In this document: positions 25,681-34,011 of the stretch, piece after piece
Layout of the letters: each line of letters opens with the position of its first letter
Numbering within the stretch: position 1 is the first letter of the stretch
Assembly (NCBI RefSeq): GCF_025464955.1
Contig: NZ_JAODNM010000157.1
Span: forward strand, 1-64,000
DNA: 64,000 nucleotides
Direction: 5' to 3'
Source: Amycolatopsis sp.
GTDB lineage: Bacteria > Actinomycetota > Actinomycetes > Mycobacteriales > Pseudonocardiaceae
Notes under the pieces: model-generated
What the model was told of the DNA's origin: nothing
What the model saw: only the letters and a program-made list of their open reading frames with translations
Database searches by the model: none
Position numbers and translations under genes: made by a program

Positions 25681-28497
25681 TTGAATGGCCTGGTGGACAC
25701 CAGCACCGCCATCAGGACCGACACCGCGACGCTCGCCCTCTATACGACCGACGCGTCGAACTACCGGCACACGCCGCTAGGTGTGGTCCTGCCGAAGTCG
25801 GCCGAAGACGTGGTCGACGCCGTCGCCGCCTGCCGCGAAGCCGGTCTGCCGGTGATCGCGCGCGGTGGTGGCACGAGCGTCGCCGGGAACGCGTGTGGCC
25901 CTGGCGTCGTGCTCGACACCTCGCGCTACTTCAGCGGCGTCATCGAGCTCGACCCCGAAGCCCGCGTTGCTCGCGTCGCGCCGGGAACCGTCCTCGACGA
26001 CCTGCAGGCCGTCGCCGCGCCGTATGGGCTGCGGTTCGGCCCCGACCCGTCGACGCACAGCCGCTGCACGATCGGCGGCATGGTCGGCAACAACGCGTGC
26101 GGATCGCATTCGGTGGCCTGGGGACGCACCGCCGACAACGTCCGCGGCCTGGACGTGCTGCTCTACGACGGCACCAGGCTCAGCGTCGGCCCGATGTCAC
26201 CCGCCGAGGTGGACCGTCGTGCCGCGCTGCCGGGCACCGAAGGCCGCGTGTTCTCCGAGCTGCGGTCGCTCGTGGCGGCCAACCTCGGGGTGCTGCGGAC
26301 GGAGCTGTCGACGTGGCCGCGCCGCGTGTCCGGCTACGGCCTCGAACACCTGCTGCCGGAGAACGGGTTCGACCTCGCCAAGGCGTTGGTCGGCAGCGAG
26401 GGAACCTGCGTCACCGTGCTCGAAGCCACCGTCGGCCTTGTCCCGCTGCCGAAGCACAAAGCGTTGGCGGTACTCGGTTTCCCGTCGGACATCGCGGCCG
26501 CGGACGCTGTACCGGCCATCCTCCCGTGGTCGCCGCTCACGGTCGAAGGGGTCGACGCGGACCTTGTCGCGTTGTTGGAGCCCGGCCGCGCGTCCGACCT
26601 GCCGCCTGGTGGCGCGTGGCTGTTCGTCGAGCTCGCCGGGGATGAACCCGGGCAGGCTGAGGAGCGAGCCGTCAAGCTTGCGAGCGAGCTGGGCGGTTCG
26701 CTCACCGGCAGCGTTGTCCTCACCGATCCGGCCGCGCAGCGCACGCTGTGGCGCATCCGGGAGGAGGGCGCCGGCCTGGCGACCAGGCTCGCCGACGGGT
26801 CGGAGGCCTGGCCCGGCTGGGAGGACGCGGCGGTTCCGCCGGAACGGCTGGGGTCGTACCTGCGCGGGTTCAAGGCGCTGATGGCCGAATATGGCCGCCA
26901 GAGCGTGGTCTACGGCCACTACGGCGAGGGCTGCCTGCACATGCGCCTCGACTTCGACCTGCTGTCGACGTCCGGGATCGCGGAGTTCCGGACCTTCCTC
27001 GAGCGCGCCGCCGACCTGGTCGCCGCGCACGGCGGGTCGCTGTCCGGTGAACACGGCGACGGTCAGGCAAGGTCGGAGCTCCTCCCGCGGATGTACAGCC
27101 CTCAGGTGATCGCGCTGTTCGAGCGCTTCAAGGCGATCTTCGACCCCGGCGGCCGGATGAACCCGGGGATCCTGGTCGACCCGCGCGCGATCGACGCCGA
27201 CCTGCGTGTCCGGCGCGCGCCGCTGGCGATCGAGGACGTCACCGTGCTCGCGTACCCGCACGACCACGGCAGTTTCGGCGAGGCGATGCGACGCTGTGTC
27301 GGCGTCGGCAAATGCCGCAACACCAGCGGTCCCGGGGTGATGTGCCCCAGCTATCGCGTCACTCGCGACGAGAAGCACTCGACGCGGGGGAGGGCGCACC
27401 TGCTCGCGGAAATGATCAACGGCGAGGTGATCACCGACGGCTGGCGGTCCGAGGAGGTCCGCGAGGCGCTGGACCTGTGCCTGTCGTGCAAGGGCTGCCT
27501 GTCGGACTGTCCGGTCGACGTGGACATGGCGACCTACAAGGCGGAGTTTTACCAGCAGCACTACAAGGGCCGCCTGCGCCCGGCGTCGCACTACTCGATG
27601 GGCTGGCTGCCGCTGTGGCTGAGGTTCGCCGCCGTGGCTCCGCGGCTCGCGAACGCCGTCACCAGCCGTCCTCGGCTCGCGGCCGCGCTGAAGCGTGCCG
27701 GGGGCATCGCGCCGGAGCGTGACTTGCCGACGTTCGCGACGAAGCCGTTCACACGCGCCCGGGCGGACCTTCGGCGCAAACGTTTGCCCGGCGGAAAGCC
27801 GGTGCTGCTCTGGCCGGATTCGTTCAACAACTACTTCACCCCGGATGTCCTCGACGCCGCCGCTGAAGTCCTCACCGCAGCCGGCTACGACGTCGTGCTG
27901 CCCGATCGGGGCGTGTGTTGCGGGCTGACTTGGGTGTCCACCGGGCAGCTCGGGGTCGCGCGGCGCGTTTTGCGGCGCACGATGTCGGTGCTGAAGCCCT
28001 ATCTCGACGCCGGATACGAGGTCGCGGGTCTCGAACCGAGTTGCACGGCGTTGTTCCGCGGGGACTTGACGGCGTTGCTGCCCGGCGACCCGACGGCCGC
28101 GCTGCTCGCGGAGCGGACACGCACGTTCGCCGAGCTCCTGGACGCGTCGCCGGTGGACTTCCAGGCACTCGACGTCGACACGATCACCCAGGTGCACTGT
28201 CACCAGCACGCCGTGCTCGGCTTCGGCGCCGATGAACGCGCGATGGCCGCGGCCGGGATCCGGAACTCCACTTTGGACTCGGGATGCTGCGGGCTCGCCG
28301 GCAACTTCGGCTTCGAAAAGGGCCACTACGACGTGTCGGTCGCTTGCGCGGAGGACCGGCTCCTGCCCGCCGTACGGGACGCGGCCGCGGGCACCGTGGT
28401 CGTCTCGGACGGGTTCAGCTGCCGCACGCAGATCGCGCAGCAGTCCGAGCGCACCGCGGTCCATCTGGCCGAACTTCTCCGCCGGGCACTGCCCTGA
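25681..28497 (+). CDS. Fused FAD-linked oxidase / Fe-S oxidoreductase (D-2-hydroxyacid dehydrogenase type)
   Basis: The 938-residue protein combines a GlcD-like FAD domain with a GlpC-like iron-sulfur domain. The FAD part has VIARGGGTSVAGNACGPG and IGGMVGNNACGSHSVAWG. The Fe-S part has two cysteine clusters (CVGVGKCRN...CPSY and CLSCKGCLSDCPVD), then two CCG-type repeats (RGVCCGLTW and DSGCCGLAGNFG). Such fusions oxidise D-lactate or related 2-hydroxyacids and feed electrons to the respiratory chain. The TTG at 25681 is the longest start; a GTG at 25693 is equally possible, and neither has a clear ribosome-binding site. Confidence 0.92.
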   Translation: MNGLVDTSTAIRTDTATLALYTTDASNYRHTPLGVVLPKSAEDVVDAVAACREAGLPVIARGGGTSVAGNACGPGVVLDTSRYFSGVIELDPEARVARVAPGTVLDDLQAVAAPYGLRFGPDPSTHSRCTIGGMVGNNACGSHSVAWGRTADNVRGLDVLLYDGTRLSVGPMSPAEVDRRAALPGTEGRVFSELRSLVAANLGVLRTELSTWPRRVSGYGLEHLLPENGFDLAKALVGSEGTCVTVLEATVGLVPLPKHKALAVLGFPSDIAAADAVPAILPWSPLTVEGVDADLVALLEPGRASDLPPGGAWLFVELAGDEPGQAEERAVKLASELGGSLTGSVVLTDPAAQRTLWRIREEGAGLATRLADGSEAWPGWEDAAVPPERLGSYLRGFKALMAEYGRQSVVYGHYGEGCLHMRLDFDLLSTSGIAEFRTFLERAADLVAAHGGSLSGEHGDGQARSELLPRMYSPQVIALFERFKAIFDPGGRMNPGILVDPRAIDADLRVRRAPLAIEDVTVLAYPHDHGSFGEAMRRCVGVGKCRNTSGPGVMCPSYRVTRDEKHSTRGRAHLLAEMINGEVITDGWRSEEVREALDLCLSCKGCLSDCPVDVDMATYKAEFYQQHYKGRLRPASHYSMGWLPLWLRFAAVAPRLANAVTSRPRLAAALKRAGGIAPERDLPTFATKPFTRARADLRRKRLPGGKPVLLWPDSFNNYFTPDVLDAAAEVLTAAGYDVVLPDRGVCCGLTWVSTGQLGVARRVLRRTMSVLKPYLDAGYEVAGLEPSCTALFRGDLTALLPGDPTAALLAERTRTFAELLDASPVDFQALDVDTITQVHCHQHAVLGFGADERAMAAAGIRNSTLDSGCCGLAGNFGFEKGHYDVSVACAEDRLLPAVRDAAAGTVVVSDGFSCRTQIAQQSERTAVHLAELLRRALP

Positions 28498-28534
28498 TGC
28501 AACCGATCCGACCGGTTGTGCCGTCTTGACGGGT

Positions 28535-29005
28535 ATGACCAAGTCCTTGCTCGGCGTGACGGCGTTGGTGGCTCTCGTGTCCCTGACGGGATGCGCGTCG
28601 AAGCCCGCGGCGGTGGCTTGTCCGGCTCTCGCGGTGGCTCCTGTGATCAGCTTCACCCTCGATCCGGCGATCGCGGCCCAGGTCAGCACGGCGACCCTGT
28701 GCTGGACCGATTCCTGCCAGAAGACGCTGATCAGGCTGCTGCCGCACACGGCGAGCGTGCCGATCGCCTGTACGACCACGCCCTGCCCGACCACTTCGGG
28801 CACTTCGGGAGTTGTCGGTGTGCCGGACCTTTCGGCCAACCCGAGGACGGTGACCGTGTCGCTGGTCTACGCGCGCGAAAACCACGTCGTCGACCAGCAG
28901 TTGCCGCTCACGCCGAAGTCCGTTGACCCCGGAAACGGGTGTGGTCCGCGGATCCAGCCCGTGACGGTCGCCGTTGGCGCGGACGGGAAGGCGCACGCCG
29001 TTTAG
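28535..29005 (+). CDS. Putative lipoprotein
   Basis: The 156-residue product starts with a signal peptide and a lipobox, LVSLTGC, with lipidated Cys20. The secreted part has several cysteine pairs (VACPALAV, ATLCWTDSCQKTL, ACTTTPCPTT, NGCGP) consistent with an oxidised extracytoplasmic domain. I do not recognise the fold. It lies between the FAD oxidoreductase and a CoA-transferase on the same strand. Confidence 0.75.
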   Translation: MTKSLLGVTALVALVSLTGCASKPAAVACPALAVAPVISFTLDPAIAAQVSTATLCWTDSCQKTLIRLLPHTASVPIACTTTPCPTTSGTSGVVGVPDLSANPRTVTVSLVYARENHVVDQQLPLTPKSVDPGNGCGPRIQPVTVAVGADGKAHAV

Positions 29006-29015
29006 GGTCGGCGGT

Positions 29016-30158
29016 ATGACTCAGCTGCCACTTGCCGGGGTGACGGTCGTCGGGCTGGAACAGGCCGTCGCCGCGCCGTTCGCCACCCGTCAGCTCGCCG
29101 ACCTCGGCGCCCGCGTGATCAAGGTGGAACGGCCGGGTAGCGGTGACTTCGCCCGCGCCTACGACGAGACCGTGCACGGCCAGTCGAGTCACTTCGTGTG
29201 GCTCAACCGCAACAAGGAGAGCATCGCCCTCGACGTCAAAGCACCCGCGGACCGCGCCGTGCTGGGGGCGTTGCTGGCGAAGGCCGACGTCTTCGTGCAG
29301 AACCTGGCACCTGGCGCGGCCGGGCGACTCGGCCTCGACGCCGAAACGCTGCGAGCGGAGCATCCGCGGCTCATCGTGTGCTCGATTTCGGGCTATGGAT
29401 CGAGCGGGCCCTATCGCGCCAAGAAGGCGTACGACCTGCTTGTGCAATGCGAAGCCGGGGTCGTTTCCGTCACCGGGACGCCCGAGGCGCCGGCCAAGGC
29501 GGGGATCCCGGTCGCGGACATCGCCGCCGGAATGTACGCCTACAGCGGCGTGCTTTCCGCGCTGTACGAGCGGGAACGCACCGGCGAAGGCTCGGCGTTC
29601 GAGGTGTCGATGCTCGACGCGCTTGGCGAATGGGCCGGGTTTCCGTACTTCTACGCCAACTACGGCGGCAGCGAGCCACCACGCAACGGCGCGAAGCACG
29701 CGGCGATCTCGCCCTACGGCCCGTATACCACGGGAGACGGGACCACGGTCTTCATCGGCGTCCAGAACGAGCGGGAGTGGGCCTCGCTGTGCGAAAAGGT
29801 GCTGCACACGCCGGAACTTGCGACCGACCCGCGGTTCGACCGCAACTCGTCGCGGGTCGCGCGTGACGCCGAGCTGACCGGGATCATCGAGGCCGCACTG
29901 TCCGGCTCGACGGCGTCGGACGTCCAGGCGCTTCTGGACGCCGCCGGTATCGCCAACGCGCGGATGCGCACGATGGCGGAGTTCGCCGAGCACCCGCAGC
30001 TCGCCGCGCGTGAGCGCTGGGGGAGTGTCGGCACGCCCGCAGGCCCGGTCAGCGCCCTGCTGCCGCCGATCGAAGTCCCGGGCCGTACCCCGCGGCTCGA
30101 CCCCGTCCCGGCCCTCGGCGAACACACCGCCGCCATCCTCGCCGAACTCGGCCTCTAG
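29016..30158 (+). CDS. CaiB/BaiF-family CoA-transferase
   Basis: The ATG at 29016 gives 380 residues of a class III CoA-transferase: GVTVVGLEQAVAAPFATRQ, DLGARVIKVERPGSGDFAR, WLNRNKESIALDVK and the VADIAAGMYAYSG block that holds the likely catalytic aspartate. These enzymes move CoA between carboxylic acids. The acid is unknown. The last four bases overlap the end of the convergent SRPBCC gene. Confidence 0.93.
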   Translation: MTQLPLAGVTVVGLEQAVAAPFATRQLADLGARVIKVERPGSGDFARAYDETVHGQSSHFVWLNRNKESIALDVKAPADRAVLGALLAKADVFVQNLAPGAAGRLGLDAETLRAEHPRLIVCSISGYGSSGPYRAKKAYDLLVQCEAGVVSVTGTPEAPAKAGIPVADIAAGMYAYSGVLSALYERERTGEGSAFEVSMLDALGEWAGFPYFYANYGGSEPPRNGAKHAAISPYGPYTTGDGTTVFIGVQNEREWASLCEKVLHTPELATDPRFDRNSSRVARDAELTGIIEAALSGSTASDVQALLDAAGIANARMRTMAEFAEHPQLAARERWGSVGTPAGPVSALLPPIEVPGRTPRLDPVPALGEHTAAILAELGL

Positions 30159-30694
30159 TGTGCGTCCCGCTCGGCGTAGCGCTTCAGGGTAAGGAATTCC
30201 TTCCTCATCATGATCAGGTCGCCCCAGACGAGTAGTGCGCCTCGGAGCCGGTCGAACCAGCCGTCCTGGGCTAGGACGAGCCGGCAGACCAGCCTGGATG
30301 ACACGTCGTCGAGCGGGTGGACGGCGTACGTCACGGCCAACGGCCCGAACAGCCGTTCCGGCTTGGGCAGACCCCGGCCGGTGAAACTGCTTCCGGGCTG
30401 AACCTCGGTCAGCCTGAAGACCATCATCTCCTGCCCGACCGCCAGCTGGTCGGACCCCGGGACCAGCTGCGACGGGCTTTTGCGCCCCCGGTTGTCGAGC
30501 AGGTCGTAGCTGTACGGCGCGATCGAGAGCTGGCACAGCCACCGGAAGGTCAGCGCGGCGGGTGCGTCCACGGTGACGGCTCTGTCCAGCCGGACGAGTC
30601 GGTCCGCGGGGAGGTCCAGCACGGTGTCGGCCGGATAGCGGCGGTGGCGTTCCTCGTCGGTGGCACCCCAGTTTGTCCCGGAAGGCAGTCGCAT
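30155..30694 (-). CDS. SRPBCC-like protein
   Basis: 179 residues from the ATG at 30694. The sequence has the START/SRPBCC order: RLDRAVTVDAPAALTFRWLC (ligand-pocket strand and helix), a middle beta sheet and a long C-terminal helix with RGALLVWGDLIMMRKEFL. Such proteins bind lipids or aromatic compounds. It is divergent from a TetR gene across two palindromes, so that regulator very likely controls it. Confidence 0.75.
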   Translation of the reverse strand: MRLPSGTNWGATDEERHRRYPADTVLDLPADRLVRLDRAVTVDAPAALTFRWLCQLSIAPYSYDLLDNRGRKSPSQLVPGSDQLAVGQEMMVFRLTEVQPGSSFTGRGLPKPERLFGPLAVTYAVHPLDDVSSRLVCRLVLAQDGWFDRLRGALLVWGDLIMMRKEFLTLKRYAERDAH

Positions 30695-30702
30695 GATGAT
30701 CT

Positions 30703-30739
30703 CCGTACGGTAGCGTATGGTATCCGTACGGTACCGTAC
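30703..30739. promoter_or_regulatory. Paired palindromes, likely TetR operators
   Basis: GTACGGTACCGTAC (30726-30739) is a perfect palindrome. CCGTACG-GTAG-CGTATGG (30703-30720) is a near-perfect second copy with the same half-site. The pair fills the gap between the SRPBCC gene and the divergent TetR gene, the usual place for autoregulated TetR operators. Confidence 0.75.
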
Positions 30740-30743
30740 TGAA

Positions 30744-31310
30744 ATGGTCGCGAAAAGCCCCTTGCGCAAGGAGGACTGGGCGGACGCCGCGCTGGCCGCG
30801 CTCGCCGAAGGCGGACTTCCGGCGATCGCGGTCGAGCCGATCGCGGCCAGGCTCGGCGCGACCAAAGGCAGCTTCTACTGGCACTTCAAGAACCGCGCGG
30901 CGCTGGTCGAAGCGACGTTGGAGCGGTGGGCCGAGCAGCACACGGAGTCACTGATCCGGGAGCTCGAGGCGGAACCCGAACCCCGGGAGCGGTTGCGCGG
31001 GTTGTTCGCCCAGGTGTTCGTGAGCCGGCCCGTCCACCGGACGGAGCTGGCACTGCTCGCCAAGGCCGAGGATCCGATGGTGGCGCCAGTGCTGGCGCGG
31101 GTCACCGCACGCCGCGTCGAGTTCATCGTCGACTGCCTGAGCGGGATGGGCTGCTCCGCGGAGGAAGCCCGGCAGCGCGCTGTCCTGGCGTACACCGCGT
31201 ACGTCGGGCTCATCCAGGCGCAGCGCGCGAGTGCGGACACCCTGCTGAGCCCGGCTGAGCGCGGTCCCTACCTGGACTTTCTCTGGCTGGCGATCGGCGG
31301 CGAGGGGTAA
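30744..31310 (+). CDS. TetR-family repressor
   Basis: 188 residues from the ATG at 30744, 5 bp after the operator palindrome, so translation may be leaderless. The helix-turn-helix is IAARLGATKGSFYWHFKNRAA (about residues 33-53), typical of TetR. The C-terminal ligand domain is unlike the other TetR proteins here. Probable target: its own gene and the divergent SRPBCC gene. Confidence 0.9.
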   Translation: MVAKSPLRKEDWADAALAALAEGGLPAIAVEPIAARLGATKGSFYWHFKNRAALVEATLERWAEQHTESLIRELEAEPEPRERLRGLFAQVFVSRPVHRTELALLAKAEDPMVAPVLARVTARRVEFIVDCLSGMGCSAEEARQRAVLAYTAYVGLIQAQRASADTLLSPAERGPYLDFLWLAIGGEG

Positions 31311-31316
31311 CGCGCG

Positions 31317-31886
31317 CTAGTCGGTGCGTTCCAGCAGTGACCTGATGCCGGTGAGCACCAGCTCGCAGATCTCGTCGGGGTCGGCGCTGGCCAGCGGTTC
31401 CTTGCCGGTGATGTCGCGGACCAGGCCGATCCCGAGCACCCAGGACAGCGCCAGGTCGGCGCGGAGTTCGGCGTTGTCGGCGTCGGTCAGTGTGGCGAGG
31501 GTCTTGGCGTACTCGTCACCGAGGCGACGGCGGATCGCGATCGCCGCGCTGTCGCTGCCGGTGGAGCGCAGGAACGCCTCCATCGATTTGTGCCGACTCG
31601 TTCCGTCCGGCGTGAGCATGCTCCGCAACGCCGTCTCGAGCAGCCTTTCCGGCGGCGTCGAGGCGAGCTGCTCGCGACCGCCGCGTGCCATCGTCTCCTC
31701 GAACAGCGCTTCCTTCGAGCCGAAGTAGCGGAACAGGAGGGCTTGGTTGACGCCGGCGAGCTTCGCGATGTCGCGGACCGTGGTCCGGTCGAAACCGCGC
31801 TCCGCGAACAGCTCCGAGCCGGCGTCGAGCAGCGCTTCTCTGGTTGCCGCCGCGTCTCTCTTGCGTGCGTGCTGCTCCGTGGTCAT
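31317..31886 (-). CDS. TetR-family regulator next to the P450-ferredoxin unit
   Basis: 189 residues with AAGGAGG upstream of the ATG. The helix-turn-helix VRDIAKLAGVNQALLFRYFG is at about residues 41-60, preceded by the usual LLDAGSELFAERGFDRTT. It is divergent from the P450 gene, and the palindrome TGTAAGCA-CC-TGCTTACA lies between them. Repression of the P450 and ferredoxin genes is the simplest inference. Confidence 0.92.
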   Translation of the reverse strand: MTTEQHARKRDAAATREALLDAGSELFAERGFDRTTVRDIAKLAGVNQALLFRYFGSKEALFEETMARGGREQLASTPPERLLETALRSMLTPDGTSRHKSMEAFLRSTGSDSAAIAIRRRLGDEYAKTLATLTDADNAELRADLALSWVLGIGLVRDITGKEPLASADPDEICELVLTGIRSLLERTD

Positions 31887-31965
31887 CAGGGCCTCCTTGT
31901 GCGCACACGGTAGTCGTAGAGCACTCGGTAGGCGCCTTGACGCGTTGAGTGACCAGCGCTAGCGT

Positions 31966-31983
31966 TGTAAGCACCTGCTTACA
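31966..31983. promoter_or_regulatory. Palindromic operator TGTAAGCA-CC-TGCTTACA
   Basis: The 8-bp arms are exact reverse complements around a CC centre. It lies 21 bp before the P450 start and 79 bp from the TetR start, where it would block a P450 promoter. It is the likely binding site of the adjacent TetR protein. Confidence 0.75.
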
Positions 31984-32004
31984 CGCGATGTACGGGAGAT
32001 TCTC

Positions 32005-33204
32005 TTGACCACCACGCACAGCCACTACGTCGAGCCGGTCACGTACCCCTTCAACGAAGAGGCGGGGCTGGGTATGGCCGAGGCTTACACGGCCGCCCGC
32101 GCAACCGAGGGGATGATCCGCGTCAGCCTGCCCCACGGCGAACCGGCGTGGCTCGCGACGCGGTACGCCGATGTGAGGTTCGTGCTCGGTGACAAGCGGT
32201 TCTCCCGCGCGGAGTCCCTCAACCACGACGCGCCGAGGATGAATCCGGCGAACAACAACACCGGCATCCTGTCGATGGACCCGCCCGACCACACCCGGCT
32301 GCGCACGCTGGTCGCGAAGGCGTTCACCATGCGCCGGGTCGAGGAGCTCCGGCCGCGGGTCCGGGAGCTCACCGGCGAGCTGATCGACGCCATGGTCGCC
32401 GCCGGCCGGCCCGCCGACCTCGTCGAGGACTTCGCGCTCCCGCTGCCGGTCGCGGTCATCTGCACACTGCTCGGTGTTCCCGTCGCGGACCGGTCCAAGT
32501 TCCGGGTGTGGAGCGACGCGGCGTTGTCGACGAGCTCGATGACGGCCGAGGAGTACCTGGCCAGCCGCGAGGAGCTGCGCGACTACATGCGCGGGCTCAT
32601 CGCCGAACACCGCGAGCGCCCGGCCGACGACCTGATGACCGCGCTCATCGAGGCGCGCGACGAACGCGACAGGCTGACCGAGCTCGAACTGGTCGACCTG
32701 TGCGTCGGCATCCTGATCGCCGGCCACGAGACCACCGCGAGCCAGATCCCCAACTTCGTCTACGTGCTGCTGGAGAACCCCGAGCAGTGGGCGAAGCTGG
32801 CCGGCGACCTGACGCTGATCCCGGGCGCCGTTGAGGAGCTGACGCGGTTCGTCCCGCTCGGTGCCGCGGCCGGCTTCGCCCGGTACGCCACCGAAGACGT
32901 CGAGGTCGGCAGTGTGCTGGTCCGCGCGGGCGAGCCGGTGCTCGTCGCGATGGCGTCCGCGAACCGTGACGCGGCGCAGTTCAGCGACCCAGAGTCGCTG
33001 CAGCTCGACCGCGAAGGCAACCAGCACCTCGGCTTCGGCCACGGCGTCCATCACTGCCTCGGCGCCCAGCTCGCCCGGCTGGAGCTGCAGGAAGCGCTGC
33101 ACGCGCTGGTGACCAGGCTGCCGGAACTCAAGATCACCGGGGACATCGCGTGGAAGACGCAGATGTTGGTGCGCGGCGCGCGTTCGATGCCTGTGGGATG
33201 GTGA
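32005..33204 (+). CDS. Cytochrome P450 (class I bacterial type)
   Basis: 399 residues starting with TTG, with GGGAGA 5 bp upstream. The I-helix has AGHETTAS (residues 239-246), the ExxR motif is in EELTR near 278-281, and the haem loop is FGHGVHHCLG with Cys351. It is soluble and needs external electron donors; a ferredoxin gene follows 3 bp later. The type is common in natural-product tailoring and xenobiotic oxidation, and the substrate is unknown. Confidence 0.95.
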   Translation: MTTTHSHYVEPVTYPFNEEAGLGMAEAYTAARATEGMIRVSLPHGEPAWLATRYADVRFVLGDKRFSRAESLNHDAPRMNPANNNTGILSMDPPDHTRLRTLVAKAFTMRRVEELRPRVRELTGELIDAMVAAGRPADLVEDFALPLPVAVICTLLGVPVADRSKFRVWSDAALSTSSMTAEEYLASREELRDYMRGLIAEHRERPADDLMTALIEARDERDRLTELELVDLCVGILIAGHETTASQIPNFVYVLLENPEQWAKLAGDLTLIPGAVEELTRFVPLGAAAGFARYATEDVEVGSVLVRAGEPVLVAMASANRDAAQFSDPESLQLDREGNQHLGFGHGVHHCLGAQLARLELQEALHALVTRLPELKITGDIAWKTQMLVRGARSMPVGW

Positions 33205-33207
33205 GGC

Positions 33208-33423
33208 ATGACTTGGTCAGTTGAAGTGGACGAGCACACCTGCATCGGCTCGGGCATGTGCGCGGCGTTGGCACCCGAGCTCTTCACCCTCGACGCCGCG
33301 ACGGCGAGCGTGGTGTCGAGCAGCGTCGAGCCGGGCGAGCTCGTGCTCGACGCCGCCGATTCCTGCCCGGCCTCCGCGATCGTCGTGACCGACGGGAGCG
33401 AGGTCGTCGGCCCCCGTCCATAG
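33208..33423 (+). CDS. [3Fe-4S]-type ferredoxin
   Basis: 71 residues with three cluster cysteines, Cys12, Cys18 (CIGSGMC) and Cys53 (SCPASAI), a spacing typical of three-iron ferredoxins that serve bacterial P450s. It lies 3 bp downstream of the P450 gene and is its probable redox partner. No ferredoxin reductase gene is nearby, so that must come from elsewhere. Confidence 0.95.
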   Translation: MTWSVEVDEHTCIGSGMCAALAPELFTLDAATASVVSSSVEPGELVLDAADSCPASAIVVTDGSEVVGPRP

Positions 33424-33443
33424 CTCCCTTCTGCGGTCCCCTA

Positions 33444-33502
33444 CGACTCGGGGGATCTTTCGTACCGAACCCCGGTGCGAAAGATCCCCCGAGTCGTTTT
33501 TT
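33444..33502 (+). terminator. Intrinsic terminator of the P450-ferredoxin operon
   Basis: A 24-bp stem with one mismatch (arms 33444-33467 and 33473-33496, core CTCGGGGGATCTTTCG) is followed by six T residues. It is the clearest rho-independent terminator in the window. The arm sequence is shared with the repeat at the broken gene near 12.9 kb. Confidence 0.88.
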
Positions 33503-33519
33503 GCGCCCGGTCACGGCTA

Positions 33520-33571
33520 GGGCTCGTGAGTGTTCCGGCCGGTTCTACCCGGTCTAAACACTCACGAGCCC
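33520..33571. repeat. Palindromic repeat family A copy
   Basis: GGGCTCGTGAGTGTTCCGGC pairs with the segment ending AACACTCACGAGCCC around a TCTA-containing loop, with a few mismatches in the inner part. It is placed in tandem after the P450-operon terminator. Confidence 0.7.
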
Positions 33572-33588
33572 TGGACGTGCGCCGACGC

Positions 33589-33639
33589 GTGTTACGGCGG
33601 ACGCGCTGGAGCGTTTACCTGGGGAGGTCTTGGTAACAC
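33589..33639. promoter_or_regulatory. Possible regulatory region of the Nit1C-like operon
   Basis: GTGTTAC (33589-33595) and GTAACAC (33633-33639) are reverse complements, with an inner GTTTACC (33613-33619) and GGTAAC pair. GTTAC-like blocks about 22 bp apart recall GlnR boxes, which would suit a nitrogen-starvation operon, but the spacing is not canonical. The first gene starts 88 bp downstream. Confidence 0.3.
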
Positions 33640-33726
33640 GGGGCTGTTCCGGATGAAACGCGCCGGAAATCGACAGCCGGTCAACTGGAACCCGTCACAG
33701 CCCCGGCGAAATCCACGGAGGCGGTA

Positions 33727-34011
33727 GTGCCTGAGATCTACTTCCGGGTGACGTGGCCCGACGGTTCACGGCAACGATGCTACTCGCCTTCGCTCGTCGT
33801 TGAAGACTTTTTTCAAGCAGGACAGGCGTATTCGGTTTCGGACTTCCTCGAGCGCAGCACTCGCGCACTGGGTATCGCGTCGGACCGGGTGCGGGAGCGT
33901 TACGGGTTCGCTTGCGCCGCCGCGGCCGCCCAGCTCGACGAAATCGTGACCAGAGCGGGGAAGTACGGCACTGAAGGTGCCGAAGTGATCGTGGAGGGAT
34001 TCGAACGATGA
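33727..34011 (+). CDS. MSMEG_0570-family nitrogen-starvation protein
   Basis: This 94-residue protein is recognised by [13 protein letters not shown], the YSPSLVV block and [23 protein letters not shown]. It is found with the other Nit1C genes in actinobacteria and has no known activity. It is the first gene of the operon, and its stop overlaps the flavin oxidoreductase start by 4 bp. Its small size and [12 protein letters not shown] region suggest an accessory or partner protein rather than an enzyme; this is an inference. Confidence 0.85.
   Translation: MPEIYFRVTWPDGSRQRCYSPSLVVEDFFQAGQAYSVSDFLERSTRALGIASDRVRERYGFACAAAAAQLDEIVTRAGKYGTEGAEVIVEGFER

Noticed and set aside
25501-25770. Possible 89-aa gene on the - strand upstream of the small Cys-rich gene
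   Set aside because: It covers the divergent promoter region and has no ribosome-binding site or recognisable sequence.
26197-28839. An 880-codon open frame opposite the FAD/Fe-S oxidoreductase
   Set aside because: Antisense shadow; it lacks any motif while the + frame has complete FAD and cysteine clusters.
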